A stretch of 11,997 nt of DNA from positions 1 through 11,997 of the forward strand of contig CAZJJM010000015.1 in NCBI GenBank assembly GCA_964546355.1. Direction: 5' to 3'. The stretch comes from JADLDV01 sp964546355 (GTDB lineage: Bacteria > Patescibacteriota > Minisyncoccia > Phycocordibacterales > UBA9973). Below are positions 5,520 to 11,997 of the stretch, in pieces; the stretch's first letter is position 1; every line of letters begins with the position of its first letter. A program made the position numbers and the translations under genes. A model generated the notes under the pieces. That model did not search any database, had not been told where the DNA came from, and was given only the letters and a program-made list of their open reading frames with translations.

Positions 5520-7103
5520 ATGAAAACAACTACACTTCTCTTTGTGACTATGTTCACATGTCTTTTCTCGCTTGCTGTACATGCGCAAGTTCCTTCACCA
5601 TTGTGGTCAGAATGTTTAGGTGGTGATTCTATTGATTACAGCAGTTCAATCTGCCACGTGTCTAATCAAAAGGTACTTATGTGTGGCTACACAAAATCTT
5701 CATTACCTAATCCGGCTACGCATTTTGATGCTTTTGTGATCAAAAAAGATGAAAATGGAAATACTCTTTTTACAAAAACATACGGAGGGGTACAAGATGA
5801 TTATTTTCACAAAGGTATTGAATTGCCTACTGGTGAATTTTTATTTATCGGTTCAACTACATCATCGAACCTTCCTGGTTTCCATGGTTTTTTACATGAT
5901 ATTTTGATCGTTAAAACAGATTCATTAGGAAATACAATCTGGACAAAATGTTACGGAGGAACAGGTACTGATATTGCACGAGATCTTGTGTATTCAAACA
6001 ATACGTACACACTTGTTGGTGAAACAGAATCAAATGATGGAGATTTTTCTGGTATGCATAATGCACCACTTACTTCATATTTCGATATGTTTATTTTGAA
6101 GTTAGATACTTCAGGAACAGTTCTTTCAAGTAAGTGCATTGGTGGATCAGAAGATGACCGTGCATCAAGTGTGGTTCTGTTACCAGACAATACTGTTGCT
6201 ATCATAGGGAGAACAAGTTCACCTAATGATGGTGATGTTCTCGATAATCATTCCGTTACAGGAAGTCATGATATATTTGTTTGTAGGGTAACTGCAAATT
6301 TAAATATTTTATGGTCAAGATGTATTGGAAGTACGAATGGTGAAATTGGAACCTCTGGATTACTTAAAGATGATTATCTTTTTGTTTCTGGTTTTGGTAA
6401 CTCTTTTGTGGATGGTGATATTACTCAAATTGTCGGTGAATACGATATTATTTTGAGTAAAATTGACACTGCAGATGGTACACCAATTTTTGTGAAGTGT
6501 TATGGTACACTCGGAAATGAAAGAAATTTTAGTCTTAAAGAAACATCCTCGGGAAATCTTTTACTCGGTAATATTACAACATATCCTGCATATTCAGGTC
6601 AATCAGATGCGTTTGTAATCAGTATTAACACGAGTGGCGCTATTCAATGGGATATCACTTTTGGTGGTCCTGATTACGATCAGTTTACAGATATTCTTCC
6701 TTTGGACATGGAAAACTTCATGATATTCGGTTATACGACTTTACAGAGTGGATATCCTGGATATATCGGTGGGGGAACAGACTGGTTGTTGATAGGAAGC
6801 TACGTTCCTTTTCAGCCATTTGCTCCTCTTACTACAGAGACACAGTTTATTGCCGTAGAAAAATCAGATATCTCGGTATCACCGAATCCTTCTACTGGAA
6901 TGATACGTGTCAGTATTCCATACGAAGACACTTCTTCCGAAGCAATTGTTTCTTTTTTTGACTTATCTGGAAAAATAGTTTTATCAGAAAAAACATCAGA
7001 GATGATGTATATTACAGATATCACTCATTTTCCGAAAGGTCTGTACGTTCTTTGTGTACAAAGTGGGATACAAACTTTCTATAAGAAAGTGCAAAAAATG
7101 TAA
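5520..7103 (+). CDS. Secreted seven-repeat protein with T9SS type A sorting domain
   Basis: This 527-residue protein has three parts. Residues 1-22 are a signal peptide (hydrophobic LLFVTMFTCLFSLAV, cleavage likely after HA). Residues about 30-430 hold seven repeats of 53-62 residues marked by a [YIFL]-G-[GST] turn with acidic residues shortly after, at about 33, 88, 145, 207, 269, 328 and 381; each continues with strands ending in a G-x-T/S turn, consistent with a seven-bladed beta-propeller. Residues about 451-527 are a C-terminal sorting domain, with SPNPSTG, an SFFDLSGKIV strand and a final KGLYVLCV...YKKVQK, as in type IX secretion cargo of Bacteroidota. Ligand or activity is unknown. 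The start has A at -1 in an A-rich leader, unlike every neighbour, and the coding sequence looks AT-richer. Horizontal transfer is the likely origin. Confidence 0.88.
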   Translation: MKTTTLLFVTMFTCLFSLAVHAQVPSPLWSECLGGDSIDYSSSICHVSNQKVLMCGYTKSSLPNPATHFDAFVIKKDENGNTLFTKTYGGVQDDYFHKGIELPTGEFLFIGSTTSSNLPGFHGFLHDILIVKTDSLGNTIWTKCYGGTGTDIARDLVYSNNTYTLVGETESNDGDFSGMHNAPLTSYFDMFILKLDTSGTVLSSKCIGGSEDDRASSVVLLPDNTVAIIGRTSSPNDGDVLDNHSVTGSHDIFVCRVTANLNILWSRCIGSTNGEIGTSGLLKDDYLFVSGFGNSFVDGDITQIVGEYDIILSKIDTADGTPIFVKCYGTLGNERNFSLKETSSGNLLLGNITTYPAYSGQSDAFVISINTSGAIQWDITFGGPDYDQFTDILPLDMENFMIFGYTTLQSGYPGYIGGGTDWLLIGSYVPFQPFAPLTTETQFIAVEKSDISVSPNPSTGMIRVSIPYEDTSSEAIVSFFDLSGKIVLSEKTSEMMYITDITHFPKGLYVLCVQSGIQTFYKKVQKM

Positions 7104-7120
7104 TTCATACGATGAATTAC
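7100..7120 (+). other. Hairpin overlapping the stop codon of the 5520 gene
   Basis: A perfect 9-bp stem, GTAATTCAT (7100-7108) with ATGAATTAC (7112-7120), has an ACG loop and includes the TAA stop at 7101-7103. It directly abuts the terminator stem that starts at 7121. It may protect the 3' end of the message. Confidence 0.6.
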
Positions 7121-7150
7121 AAAAGCCGATGAATTTATTCATCGGCTTTT
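7121..7150. terminator. Bidirectional terminator between the 5520 gene and recA
   Basis: AAAAGCCGATGAAT (7121-7134) pairs with ATTCATCGGCTTTT (7137-7150) around a two- to four-base loop, and T continues after it on the plus strand. The stem is perfect over at least 13 bp. A-T flanks on both sides allow it to end both the plus-strand gene and the minus-strand recA operon, whose stop is at 7176. Confidence 0.92.
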
Positions 7151-7175
7151 TTAGTGGGGAATTTATAGAGAGATG

Positions 7176-8240
7176 TTATTCTGCAGCGCTTGATACTTGG
7201 ATTTCACCGAAACGTGCACGGATTTGTTTCAAGATATCTGCACTGAGTTTTGGATTTTCTTTTAGATATGTACGTGTTGCGTCATATCCACGTCCAAGCT
7301 TCACTTCTTCATTTGTTTTCGGATCTGTGTATGTGTACGAAGACCCTGTTGATTTGCCGATGATACCGAGTTTTTCTCCGAGGGCAATAATCTCTCCTTC
7401 ATGAGAAATACCTTCACCGTAGATAATATCAAACTCTGTTTGTTTGAATGGGGAAGCGACCTTGTTCTTCACAACCTTTACCCGAGTGCGACCACCGACA
7501 ACTTCTTCACCTTTTTTGATTTGCGCAATACGGCGGATATCGAGACGGACTGAAGTATAGAATTTGAGTGCCTTTCCTCCTGGTGTTGTTTCTGGATTAC
7601 CAAACATCACACCGATTTGCATACGGATTTGGTTGATGAAGATGACTACCGTGTTTGAACGTGCAACTATTGCGGTGAGTTTACGGAGTGCTTGAGACAT
7701 GAGGCGTGCTTGTTTGCCGACGTGTGATTGCCCCATGTCTCCTTCAATTTCATCTTTTGGTGTAAGTGCAGCTACTGAGTCGATGACTACGACATCAATC
7801 TTGCCAGAACGAACAAGACTTTCAGTGATTTCAAGACCTTGTTCTCCTGTGTCTGGTTGAGAGATAAGAAGGTCTTTTATCTTTACTCCAAGGTTTGCAG
7901 CATAATCTGGATCCATTGCGTGTTCTGCGTCAATATACGCACATACACCACCCATTTTTTGTGATTCTGCTACGATGTGGAGCGCAAGAGTTGTTTTACC
8001 ACTTGATTCTGGTCCAAATATTTCAATAATACGTCCACGTGGTACACCTCCGACACCGAGTGCCATATCAAGACCAAGTGATCCAGTAGGGATAACATTT
8101 ACTCCACGCTTTGGGGCATCACCGAGTTTCATGATCGCTCCTTCTCCAAATTTTGTTTGAATCGCTTTGATTGTATCTGCGATCTCGGCACCGTCACTTT
8201 CTGATTTTTGTTTTTTTACTGCTTTTTTTGCAAATGCCAT
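7176..8240 (-). CDS. recA: Recombinase RecA
   Basis: This encodes a complete 354-residue RecA, the ATP-dependent strand-exchange protein that also triggers LexA cleavage where that system exists. Walker A is GPESSGKT (76-83), the catalytic glutamate is E106 in YIDAEHAMD, Walker B is VVVIDS (150-155, D154), and the ssDNA-binding L2 region is FGNPETTPGGKALKFY (about 213-228). The N-terminal polymerisation helix follows a lysine-rich start. No intein or insertion is present. It is the last of three minus-strand genes, 16 bases after the Ig-like gene with no room for its own promoter in the gap, so it is probably transcribed with ftsK. No LexA-type operator was recognised nearby. The start context is AAATATTTATG. 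Confidence 0.98.
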   Translation of the reverse strand: MAFAKKAVKKQKSESDGAEIADTIKAIQTKFGEGAIMKLGDAPKRGVNVIPTGSLGLDMALGVGGVPRGRIIEIFGPESSGKTTLALHIVAESQKMGGVCAYIDAEHAMDPDYAANLGVKIKDLLISQPDTGEQGLEITESLVRSGKIDVVVIDSVAALTPKDEIEGDMGQSHVGKQARLMSQALRKLTAIVARSNTVVIFINQIRMQIGVMFGNPETTPGGKALKFYTSVRLDIRRIAQIKKGEEVVGGRTRVKVVKNKVASPFKQTEFDIIYGEGISHEGEIIALGEKLGIIGKSTGSSYTYTDPKTNEEVKLGRGYDATRTYLKENPKLSADILKQIRARFGEIQVSSAAE

Positions 8241-8256
8241 AAATATTTTTTAAAAA

Positions 8257-8622
8257 TTAACTATTATCTGTATCCTTTGCGACATACACGCGATATTCTT
8301 TCGTAGTAAGTGTATCAAATTTATCTTTTGCATGCACGGTAATGATTGAATATCCAGGGGAGAGAAGTATCGTGTCGCTGAAGACTCCTTTTTGGTCAAT
8401 CTGGATATTTTTGCCATTAATCTCAAGTACTGTTGCGTGTTTTGCTATACCGTGGAGTGTAACAAGAGGATTATCGAGCATGCTGCCATTGATGACACCT
8501 TCGACAGTAAGTTTGACTCCGTTACGCAAGTCACTTGTTCGAGAAAAAGCAAATCCTACAATGAAGAGAAGTAAGAAGAAAATAACACTGGTGCGAATTT
8601 TGAATCCAAGTGATGTTGCCAT
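8257..8622 (-). CDS. Membrane-anchored Ig-like domain protein between ftsK and recA
   Basis: This 121-residue protein has one N-terminal membrane segment (about 10-27, TSVIFFLLLFIVGFAFS) and then a single beta-rich extracellular domain (about 36-115). The pattern LVTLHGIAKHATVLEINGK, QKGVFSDTILLSPGYSIITV and KEYRVYV resembles Ig-like/glucodextranase-B-type folds, which pack on cell-surface proteins. No catalytic motif is visible. It starts 3 bases after the ftsK stop and ends 16 bases before recA, so it is translationally linked to ftsK. I recall similar proteins at this position in Parcubacteria genomes, which suggests conserved linkage. A role at the division site next to FtsK is an inference from context only. 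Confidence 0.85.
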   Translation of the reverse strand: MATSLGFKIRTSVIFFLLLFIVGFAFSRTSDLRNGVKLTVEGVINGSMLDNPLVTLHGIAKHATVLEINGKNIQIDQKGVFSDTILLSPGYSIITVHAKDKFDTLTTKEYRVYVAKDTDNS

Positions 8623-8625
8623 ATA

Positions 8626-10866
8626 TTAGAGTGTTTCTCCTGTTGTTACAGTGTCTTCGACCGATTCTTGCATAGAACCTTGTGGGCGTTCTAGTACTTC
8701 ACGTGGTTTTGCGCCATTTCCTGGTCCTACAATACCTCGTTCTTCAAGTATGTCGATGAGGCGTGCAGCTCGTGCGTATCCAATACCGAGTTTGCGTTGC
8801 AAGAAGGAAGTAGATGCCTTACCTGTCTGAATAACAGTGACTCGTGCTTCTTCGTATAGGTCATCATCAGCACTCTCTTCCATACTGCTTTCAAATATTG
8901 ATTTATCTTGAGTGACTGTCCCAGTGAGTTCAATGGTACTTGGAAGTTCGTCACGATATGTTTCAGAGAGATATTTGACTACTTTCTTCACTTCATCCTC
9001 AGAAATAAATGCAGACTGAAGACGTTCTGGTTGTTGCCCGTCTCCAGAAGAGTAGAGCATATCACCAGCACCAAGGAGTTTTTCGGCACCAGTAGCGTCG
9101 AGAATGGTACGTGAATCAATTTGTGATGCTACTTTGAGCGCGACACGAGTAGGAATATTGGCTTTGATGAGGCCAGTAATAACATTAACATCAGGACGTT
9201 GTGTAGAAAGAATGAGGTGAATACCGACAGCACGAGACATTTGAGCAAGACGGACAATTGCAGATTCAAGTTCACGAGGGAAGGCTTGCATAATATCTGC
9301 AAGTTCATCAATCACAATGACGATATACGGCATCTTGTCTGGAGCCCCTGCTTCAAGTGGATCGTTTTTGTTTGGCTTATATTGCTTCACGATACCGTCA
9401 TGATATGATTCGATATTCTGAACAGACTCAGCTTGAAGAATGTCATATCTCCGATCCATTTCTTTTGCTGCCCATTTGAGTGCAAGAATAGCTTTCTTTG
9501 CGTCTGTGATGACCGGTGTGAGGAGATGGGGGATTTTGTTGTACAACGTGAGTTCAACACGCTTTGGATCCACCATGATGAGTCGGAGTTCTTCTGGTCC
9601 ATTGCGATACAGGAGTGACGTGATAACTGCGTGAATAGCAACAGATTTTCCAGACCCAGTCGTTCCTGCAATGAGTCCATGTGGCATCTTTGCTACGTTA
9701 CTAAAGACATTTTTACCAGAAATATTTCTTCCGAGCGCCACAGTGAGCGGTTTCTGTGCATGTTGGAATTTATCATCAGAAAGGAGAGAAGCGAGTCCAA
9801 CTGTCGCTTTTGTTTTGTTTGGCACTTCGATACCGACAAGTGACTTTCCAGGAATCGGTGCTTCGATACGGATTGGATGTGCAGCAAGTGCAAGTCCGAG
9901 GTCATTTTGAAGGGCAACAATACGAGACACCTTCACTCCTTGCGCTGGTTTGAGTGCGTAGCGAGTCACGGTCGGTCCGATAGTGATCTCATCCATCTCG
10001 ACGAGTATGCCGAAGTTCTCAAGTGTACGCTTGATGATATTTGAGTTTGCTTTTATGTCACCAACATTAGGCTTACCTTTATCTCGTTCTAGAAGTGAAA
10101 GTGGTGGCGGTACATATACTGAGTGTACTTTTTTTGGACGTGCCATCATTTCAGGAATGTCATCAGATAGTTCTTCTTCAGAAACTGTTTCTACCTCCTC
10201 TGGTTCTTGTTGAGGTGGTTCTGGTCGAGTTTCTGGTGCCTGTGCATGTTGGTCATCATTGTCTTCTGTTGTGTCCACGACAGTAGCTTCTCGTGCGATT
10301 TTTCTTCGCAATCGTGCCTCACGGATACGTTCTATTATATCTGCAAAGTTCGGGAATTTATCAAAAAGTATAACGAGTGAAATCACTACGATTGTTGAAA
10401 GGAAGAGGATACCAATTTGTTTTTCAAAAAGCTTTACGAATGGCCATGCAACAATATGTCCAATGTAGCCTCCTGCTCGAAGTGTGTTGGTACTGACGAT
10501 ATCGATAATCCCGAGCCCCCCAAGCATGACGAGTGTTGAACTTACCATGTGCGCAGTCATGATATTGGCACGTTCTGTTCTGATAAATGATGCACCAAGG
10601 AGAATCAATGTTGTCGGGACAAGGAAATACCCAATACCGAAAAGTTGTTTGAAGAGACTATAAGTCGCATCTCCTGCAGGTCCTGCTCGGTGGAATGAAG
10701 CCGCAATAAAAAATAGGGCTAACACAAAAAAGACGAGAGAAAAGATACCGTATTTTGTTTGCTCACTGATCGTAATCAGAGGTTCTTTTTCTTCAGGTTG
10801 CTTTGATTTTGGGTGTGGTTTTTTACTGCGGTTCTTTTCCTCATCTTTTGTTTCTGTTCTTGCCAT
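8626..10866 (-). CDS. ftsK: DNA translocase FtsK/SpoIIIE
   Basis: This encodes a 746-residue FtsK, the septum-anchored, ATP-driven pump that clears chromosomes from the division plane. A basic N-terminus is followed by four membrane segments (about 39-58, 74-95, 105-125, 151-168), an acidic proline-rich linker (200-240), then the motor. The alpha/beta motor has Walker A GTTGSGKS (401-408), Walker B IVIVIDELAD (about 515-524) and the STQRPDVNVITG segment. The C-terminal winged-helix gamma domain (about 669-728, with KLGIGYARAARLIDILEERGIV) is the part that reads polar KOPS-type sites. The linker is short, as in SpoIIIE, not long as in E. coli. I chose ATG 10866; an in-frame GTG at 10902 would add 12 residues. 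It heads the ftsK-Ig-like-recA run. Confidence 0.95.
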   Translation of the reverse strand: MARTETKDEEKNRSKKPHPKSKQPEEKEPLITISEQTKYGIFSLVFFVLALFFIAASFHRAGPAGDATYSLFKQLFGIGYFLVPTTLILLGASFIRTERANIMTAHMVSSTLVMLGGLGIIDIVSTNTLRAGGYIGHIVAWPFVKLFEKQIGILFLSTIVVISLVILFDKFPNFADIIERIREARLRRKIAREATVVDTTEDNDDQHAQAPETRPEPPQQEPEEVETVSEEELSDDIPEMMARPKKVHSVYVPPPLSLLERDKGKPNVGDIKANSNIIKRTLENFGILVEMDEITIGPTVTRYALKPAQGVKVSRIVALQNDLGLALAAHPIRIEAPIPGKSLVGIEVPNKTKATVGLASLLSDDKFQHAQKPLTVALGRNISGKNVFSNVAKMPHGLIAGTTGSGKSVAIHAVITSLLYRNGPEELRLIMVDPKRVELTLYNKIPHLLTPVITDAKKAILALKWAAKEMDRRYDILQAESVQNIESYHDGIVKQYKPNKNDPLEAGAPDKMPYIVIVIDELADIMQAFPRELESAIVRLAQMSRAVGIHLILSTQRPDVNVITGLIKANIPTRVALKVASQIDSRTILDATGAEKLLGAGDMLYSSGDGQQPERLQSAFISEDEVKKVVKYLSETYRDELPSTIELTGTVTQDKSIFESSMEESADDDLYEEARVTVIQTGKASTSFLQRKLGIGYARAARLIDILEERGIVGPGNGAKPREVLERPQGSMQESVEDTVTTGETL

Positions 10867-10937
10867 ATATGGCTTTATTTTATCACGTCTGACAACAAAC
10901 ACAGAAATATACTACAATATAAAAAATACACATACCC

Positions 10938-10966
10938 TTGTTATTTTGCCTTGTCCCATATATACT
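10938..10966 (+). promoter_or_regulatory. Candidate promoter for the 11081 gene
   Basis: TTGTTA (10938-10943), exactly 17 bases, then TATACT (10961-10966) point rightward and would give a leader of about 108 bases. A second TATACT at 11061-11066 lies closer to the gene but lacks a -35. The region is very A/T-rich, so chance matches are possible. Confidence 0.45.
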
Positions 10967-11007
10967 TATGACCAATAGAGTGTATACAAAAAGACAGATG
11001 ATTGTGT

Positions 11008-11036
11008 CTTATAAAAACATACTAAGAAAAATACAA
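11008..11036 (-). promoter_or_regulatory. Candidate promoter for the ftsK operon
   Basis: On the minus strand TTGTAT (11036-11031), 17 bases, then TATAAG (11013-11008). Transcription would start near 11001 and reach the ftsK ATG after about 135 bases. A weaker TAAAAT about 10 bases before the ATG is an alternative -10 without a clear -35. Confidence 0.4.
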
Positions 11037-11080
11037 AAGGACAAGATAAAGGACTAATAATATACTTATAAAACAAGGAT

Positions 11081-11869
11081 ATGAACAACAAACGAGACAA
11101 CCAACCAGAGAGAAAGACACAGCAAGTAAGCGATACTCGTGATGCTATGCAACTGCGTGCAAAGAAGCTTGTCACCGCACTCTATATGGTTACGGACTGT
11201 ATAGAGACACACGACCCACTCAGATACACACTCAGGTCACTGTCGATTGATCTCCTGTTCGAGATGAGAGAGCTCGGCGCACAATCAAGCTCAGAACAAC
11301 ATTTTTATGAAACAGAAGTTATCCACAGTATTGATGCTATTACCGAAGAGTTGGATATCGCATATACTATTGGGTTTATATCAGAAATGAACCATTCTAT
11401 ATTGTCTCGTGAATTTCGTGTGTTGAAAGATAGCATTTTGGCACGACAAGCAAGTCGCTATATCGGAGATGTTCGGACACTCTTTGGGACCAGCGATCAT
11501 GCAGAGCGACTTATTTTTCCAAAAGATTTATTCACTGAAACTGACGTAAAAAAGGATATAAAGGACAAGTATTCGAGCACTCCTGTAGCACCCACTGTTT
11601 CTTCACCGAGCACTTTTTTCAGATCAGAGAGTGCTACTCATCAAAAGATTAAAAAAGGACAAATTGTACCGGAAGACGATAAAAAAGATAGAAAAGAAAA
11701 GATACTCAATATTATAAAAGACAAGAAACAGGTCATGATAAAAGACATTGTGACGAGTATTACTGGATGCAGCGAGAAGACGATTCAACGGGAACTTTCA
11801 GCGCTCGTCGCCCAAGGTGTCCTTAAGAAGATCGGAGAGAAGCGATGGAGTAGATACGAGCTCAGGTAG
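11081..11869 (+). CDS. Helical-bundle protein with C-terminal winged helix-turn-helix
   Basis: This 262-residue protein has no name I can give. Residues about 20-130 look entirely helical (RAKKLVTALYMVTDCIE, RYTLRSLSIDLLFEMREL, then ITEELDIAYTIGFISEMN and FRVLKDSIL), probably a four-helix bundle. Residues 150-200 are a charged, proline/serine-rich linker. Residues about 203-262 form a winged helix with recognition helix SEKTIQRELSALVAQG (231-246) and wing KKIGEKRWSRYEL, similar to DeoR-type HTH domains. I recall the same combination in other Parcubacteria genomes. It diverges from ftsK across a 214-base gap, so it may be a DNA-binding regulator of that region; this is inference. The stop is TAG. 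AAGGAT precedes the ATG, too close for an ideal Shine-Dalgarno. Confidence 0.85.
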   Translation: MNNKRDNQPERKTQQVSDTRDAMQLRAKKLVTALYMVTDCIETHDPLRYTLRSLSIDLLFEMRELGAQSSSEQHFYETEVIHSIDAITEELDIAYTIGFISEMNHSILSREFRVLKDSILARQASRYIGDVRTLFGTSDHAERLIFPKDLFTETDVKKDIKDKYSSTPVAPTVSSPSTFFRSESATHQKIKKGQIVPEDDKKDRKEKILNIIKDKKQVMIKDIVTSITGCSEKTIQRELSALVAQGVLKKIGEKRWSRYELR

Positions 11870-11898
11870 TATCTGGTAATGTAATTTATAACCATTCT

Positions 11899-11937
11899 AA
11901 AAAATCACCCCAGCATTCGTGCTTGAGGTGATTTTTT
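11899..11937. terminator. Bidirectional terminator with inner UUCG hairpin
   Basis: AAAAAATCACC (11899-11909) pairs with GGTGATTTTTT (11927-11937). Inside, AGCA (11912-11915) and TGCT (11920-11923) pair around TTCG, a stable tetraloop sequence. It lies 30 bases after the stop of the 11081 gene, and the A run allows function on the minus strand too. Confidence 0.9.
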
Positions 11938-11982
11938 ATAAACATGTTTACCTTAGGATGTCGTGTTATTCGTTCTAGATAC

Positions 11983-11997
11983 TATACTTAGGTATGT
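11983..11997 (+). promoter_or_regulatory. Possible -10 element and start of the next gene
   Basis: TATACT (11983-11988) is followed after five bases by an ATG at 11994 with T at -1, at the window edge. The geometry resembles the tatD promoter, where the ATG is six bases after the hexamer. No clear -35 was found and the reading frame cannot be followed, so this is only a suggestion. Confidence 0.2.

Noticed and set aside
5350..7180. Chimeric assembly explaining the T9SS gene
   Set aside because: Both boundaries are intergenic, with intact promoters and terminators serving native genes, and no half gene is seen. It cannot be fully excluded without read data.
10867..10902. Upstream GTG start for ftsK adding 12 residues
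   Set aside because: ATG 10866 is the stronger codon and begins the usual hydrophilic N-terminus; the extra residues resemble no FtsK N-terminus known to me. Not fully excluded.
10968..11057. A 29-codon basic ORF just after a -10 element
   Set aside because: The ATG is one base after the hexamer, too close to be in the mRNA, and the composition is that of A-rich noncoding DNA.
1..11997. TGA recoded as glycine, as in some Patescibacteria (code 25)
   Set aside because: No gene needs TGA read-through and conserved glycines use GGN. TGA is simply not used as a stop in the genes here, which alone proves nothing.
1..11997. tRNA, rRNA, CRISPR, IS elements or att-site repeats
   Set aside because: All gaps are 214 bases or shorter apart from the truncated ends, and none shows cloverleaf-like, repeat-spacer or inverted-terminal-repeat patterns beyond the terminators listed.

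Overview
The window looks like a chromosomal segment of a Candidate Phyla Radiation bacterium (Patescibacteria, probably a Parcubacteria/Paceibacteria lineage). I infer this from family features remembered from those genomes: EF-P with a Q-Q-R-K-P tip loop instead of P-G-K-G, a short L24 with a lysine tail, S6 with a long acidic tail, a membrane-anchored Ig-like gene between ftsK and recA, and a helix-turn-helix protein divergent from ftsK. Genes are compact. Stops are TAA except TAG in rpsQ and the last gene. No TGA recoding is needed.

Layout. 1-2013: end of an S10/spc-type ribosomal operon, rplP (partial)-rpmC-rpsQ-rplN-rplX-rplE, closed by an intrinsic terminator right after rplE, so rpsN does not follow. 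2078-2577: a small membrane-anchored hypothetical gene with its own promoter and terminator. 2581-3387: a TatD-family hydrolase with an extended -10 promoter placed so that its mRNA would be nearly leaderless. 3376-4764: promoter, structured leader, rpsF-ssb-rpsR and a terminator shared with convergent efp (4770-5354, minus). 5455-7150: an AT-rich cargo-like gene with signal peptide, seven propeller-type repeats and a Bacteroidota-type T9SS C-terminal sorting domain. 7176-10866, minus strand: ftsK, Ig-like membrane protein, recA, tightly packed and read in that order. 11081-11869: a divergent gene for a helical protein with a C-terminal winged helix, then a terminator.

How they fit together. 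Most genes are housekeeping: ribosome assembly (L16, L29, S17, L14, L24, L5, S6, S18), elongation at proline stretches (EF-P), ssDNA handling and recombination (Ssb, RecA), and chromosome segregation (FtsK). Two things stand out. All 15 native start codons visible here are preceded by T at -1 while convincing Shine-Dalgarno sequences are absent. The one exception is the 5520-7103 gene, which has A at -1 and an A-rich leader, and whose protein architecture belongs to Bacteroidota. It is the best candidate for horizontal acquisition and the most unusual item in the window. No tRNA, rRNA, CRISPR array, transposase or phage gene was seen.
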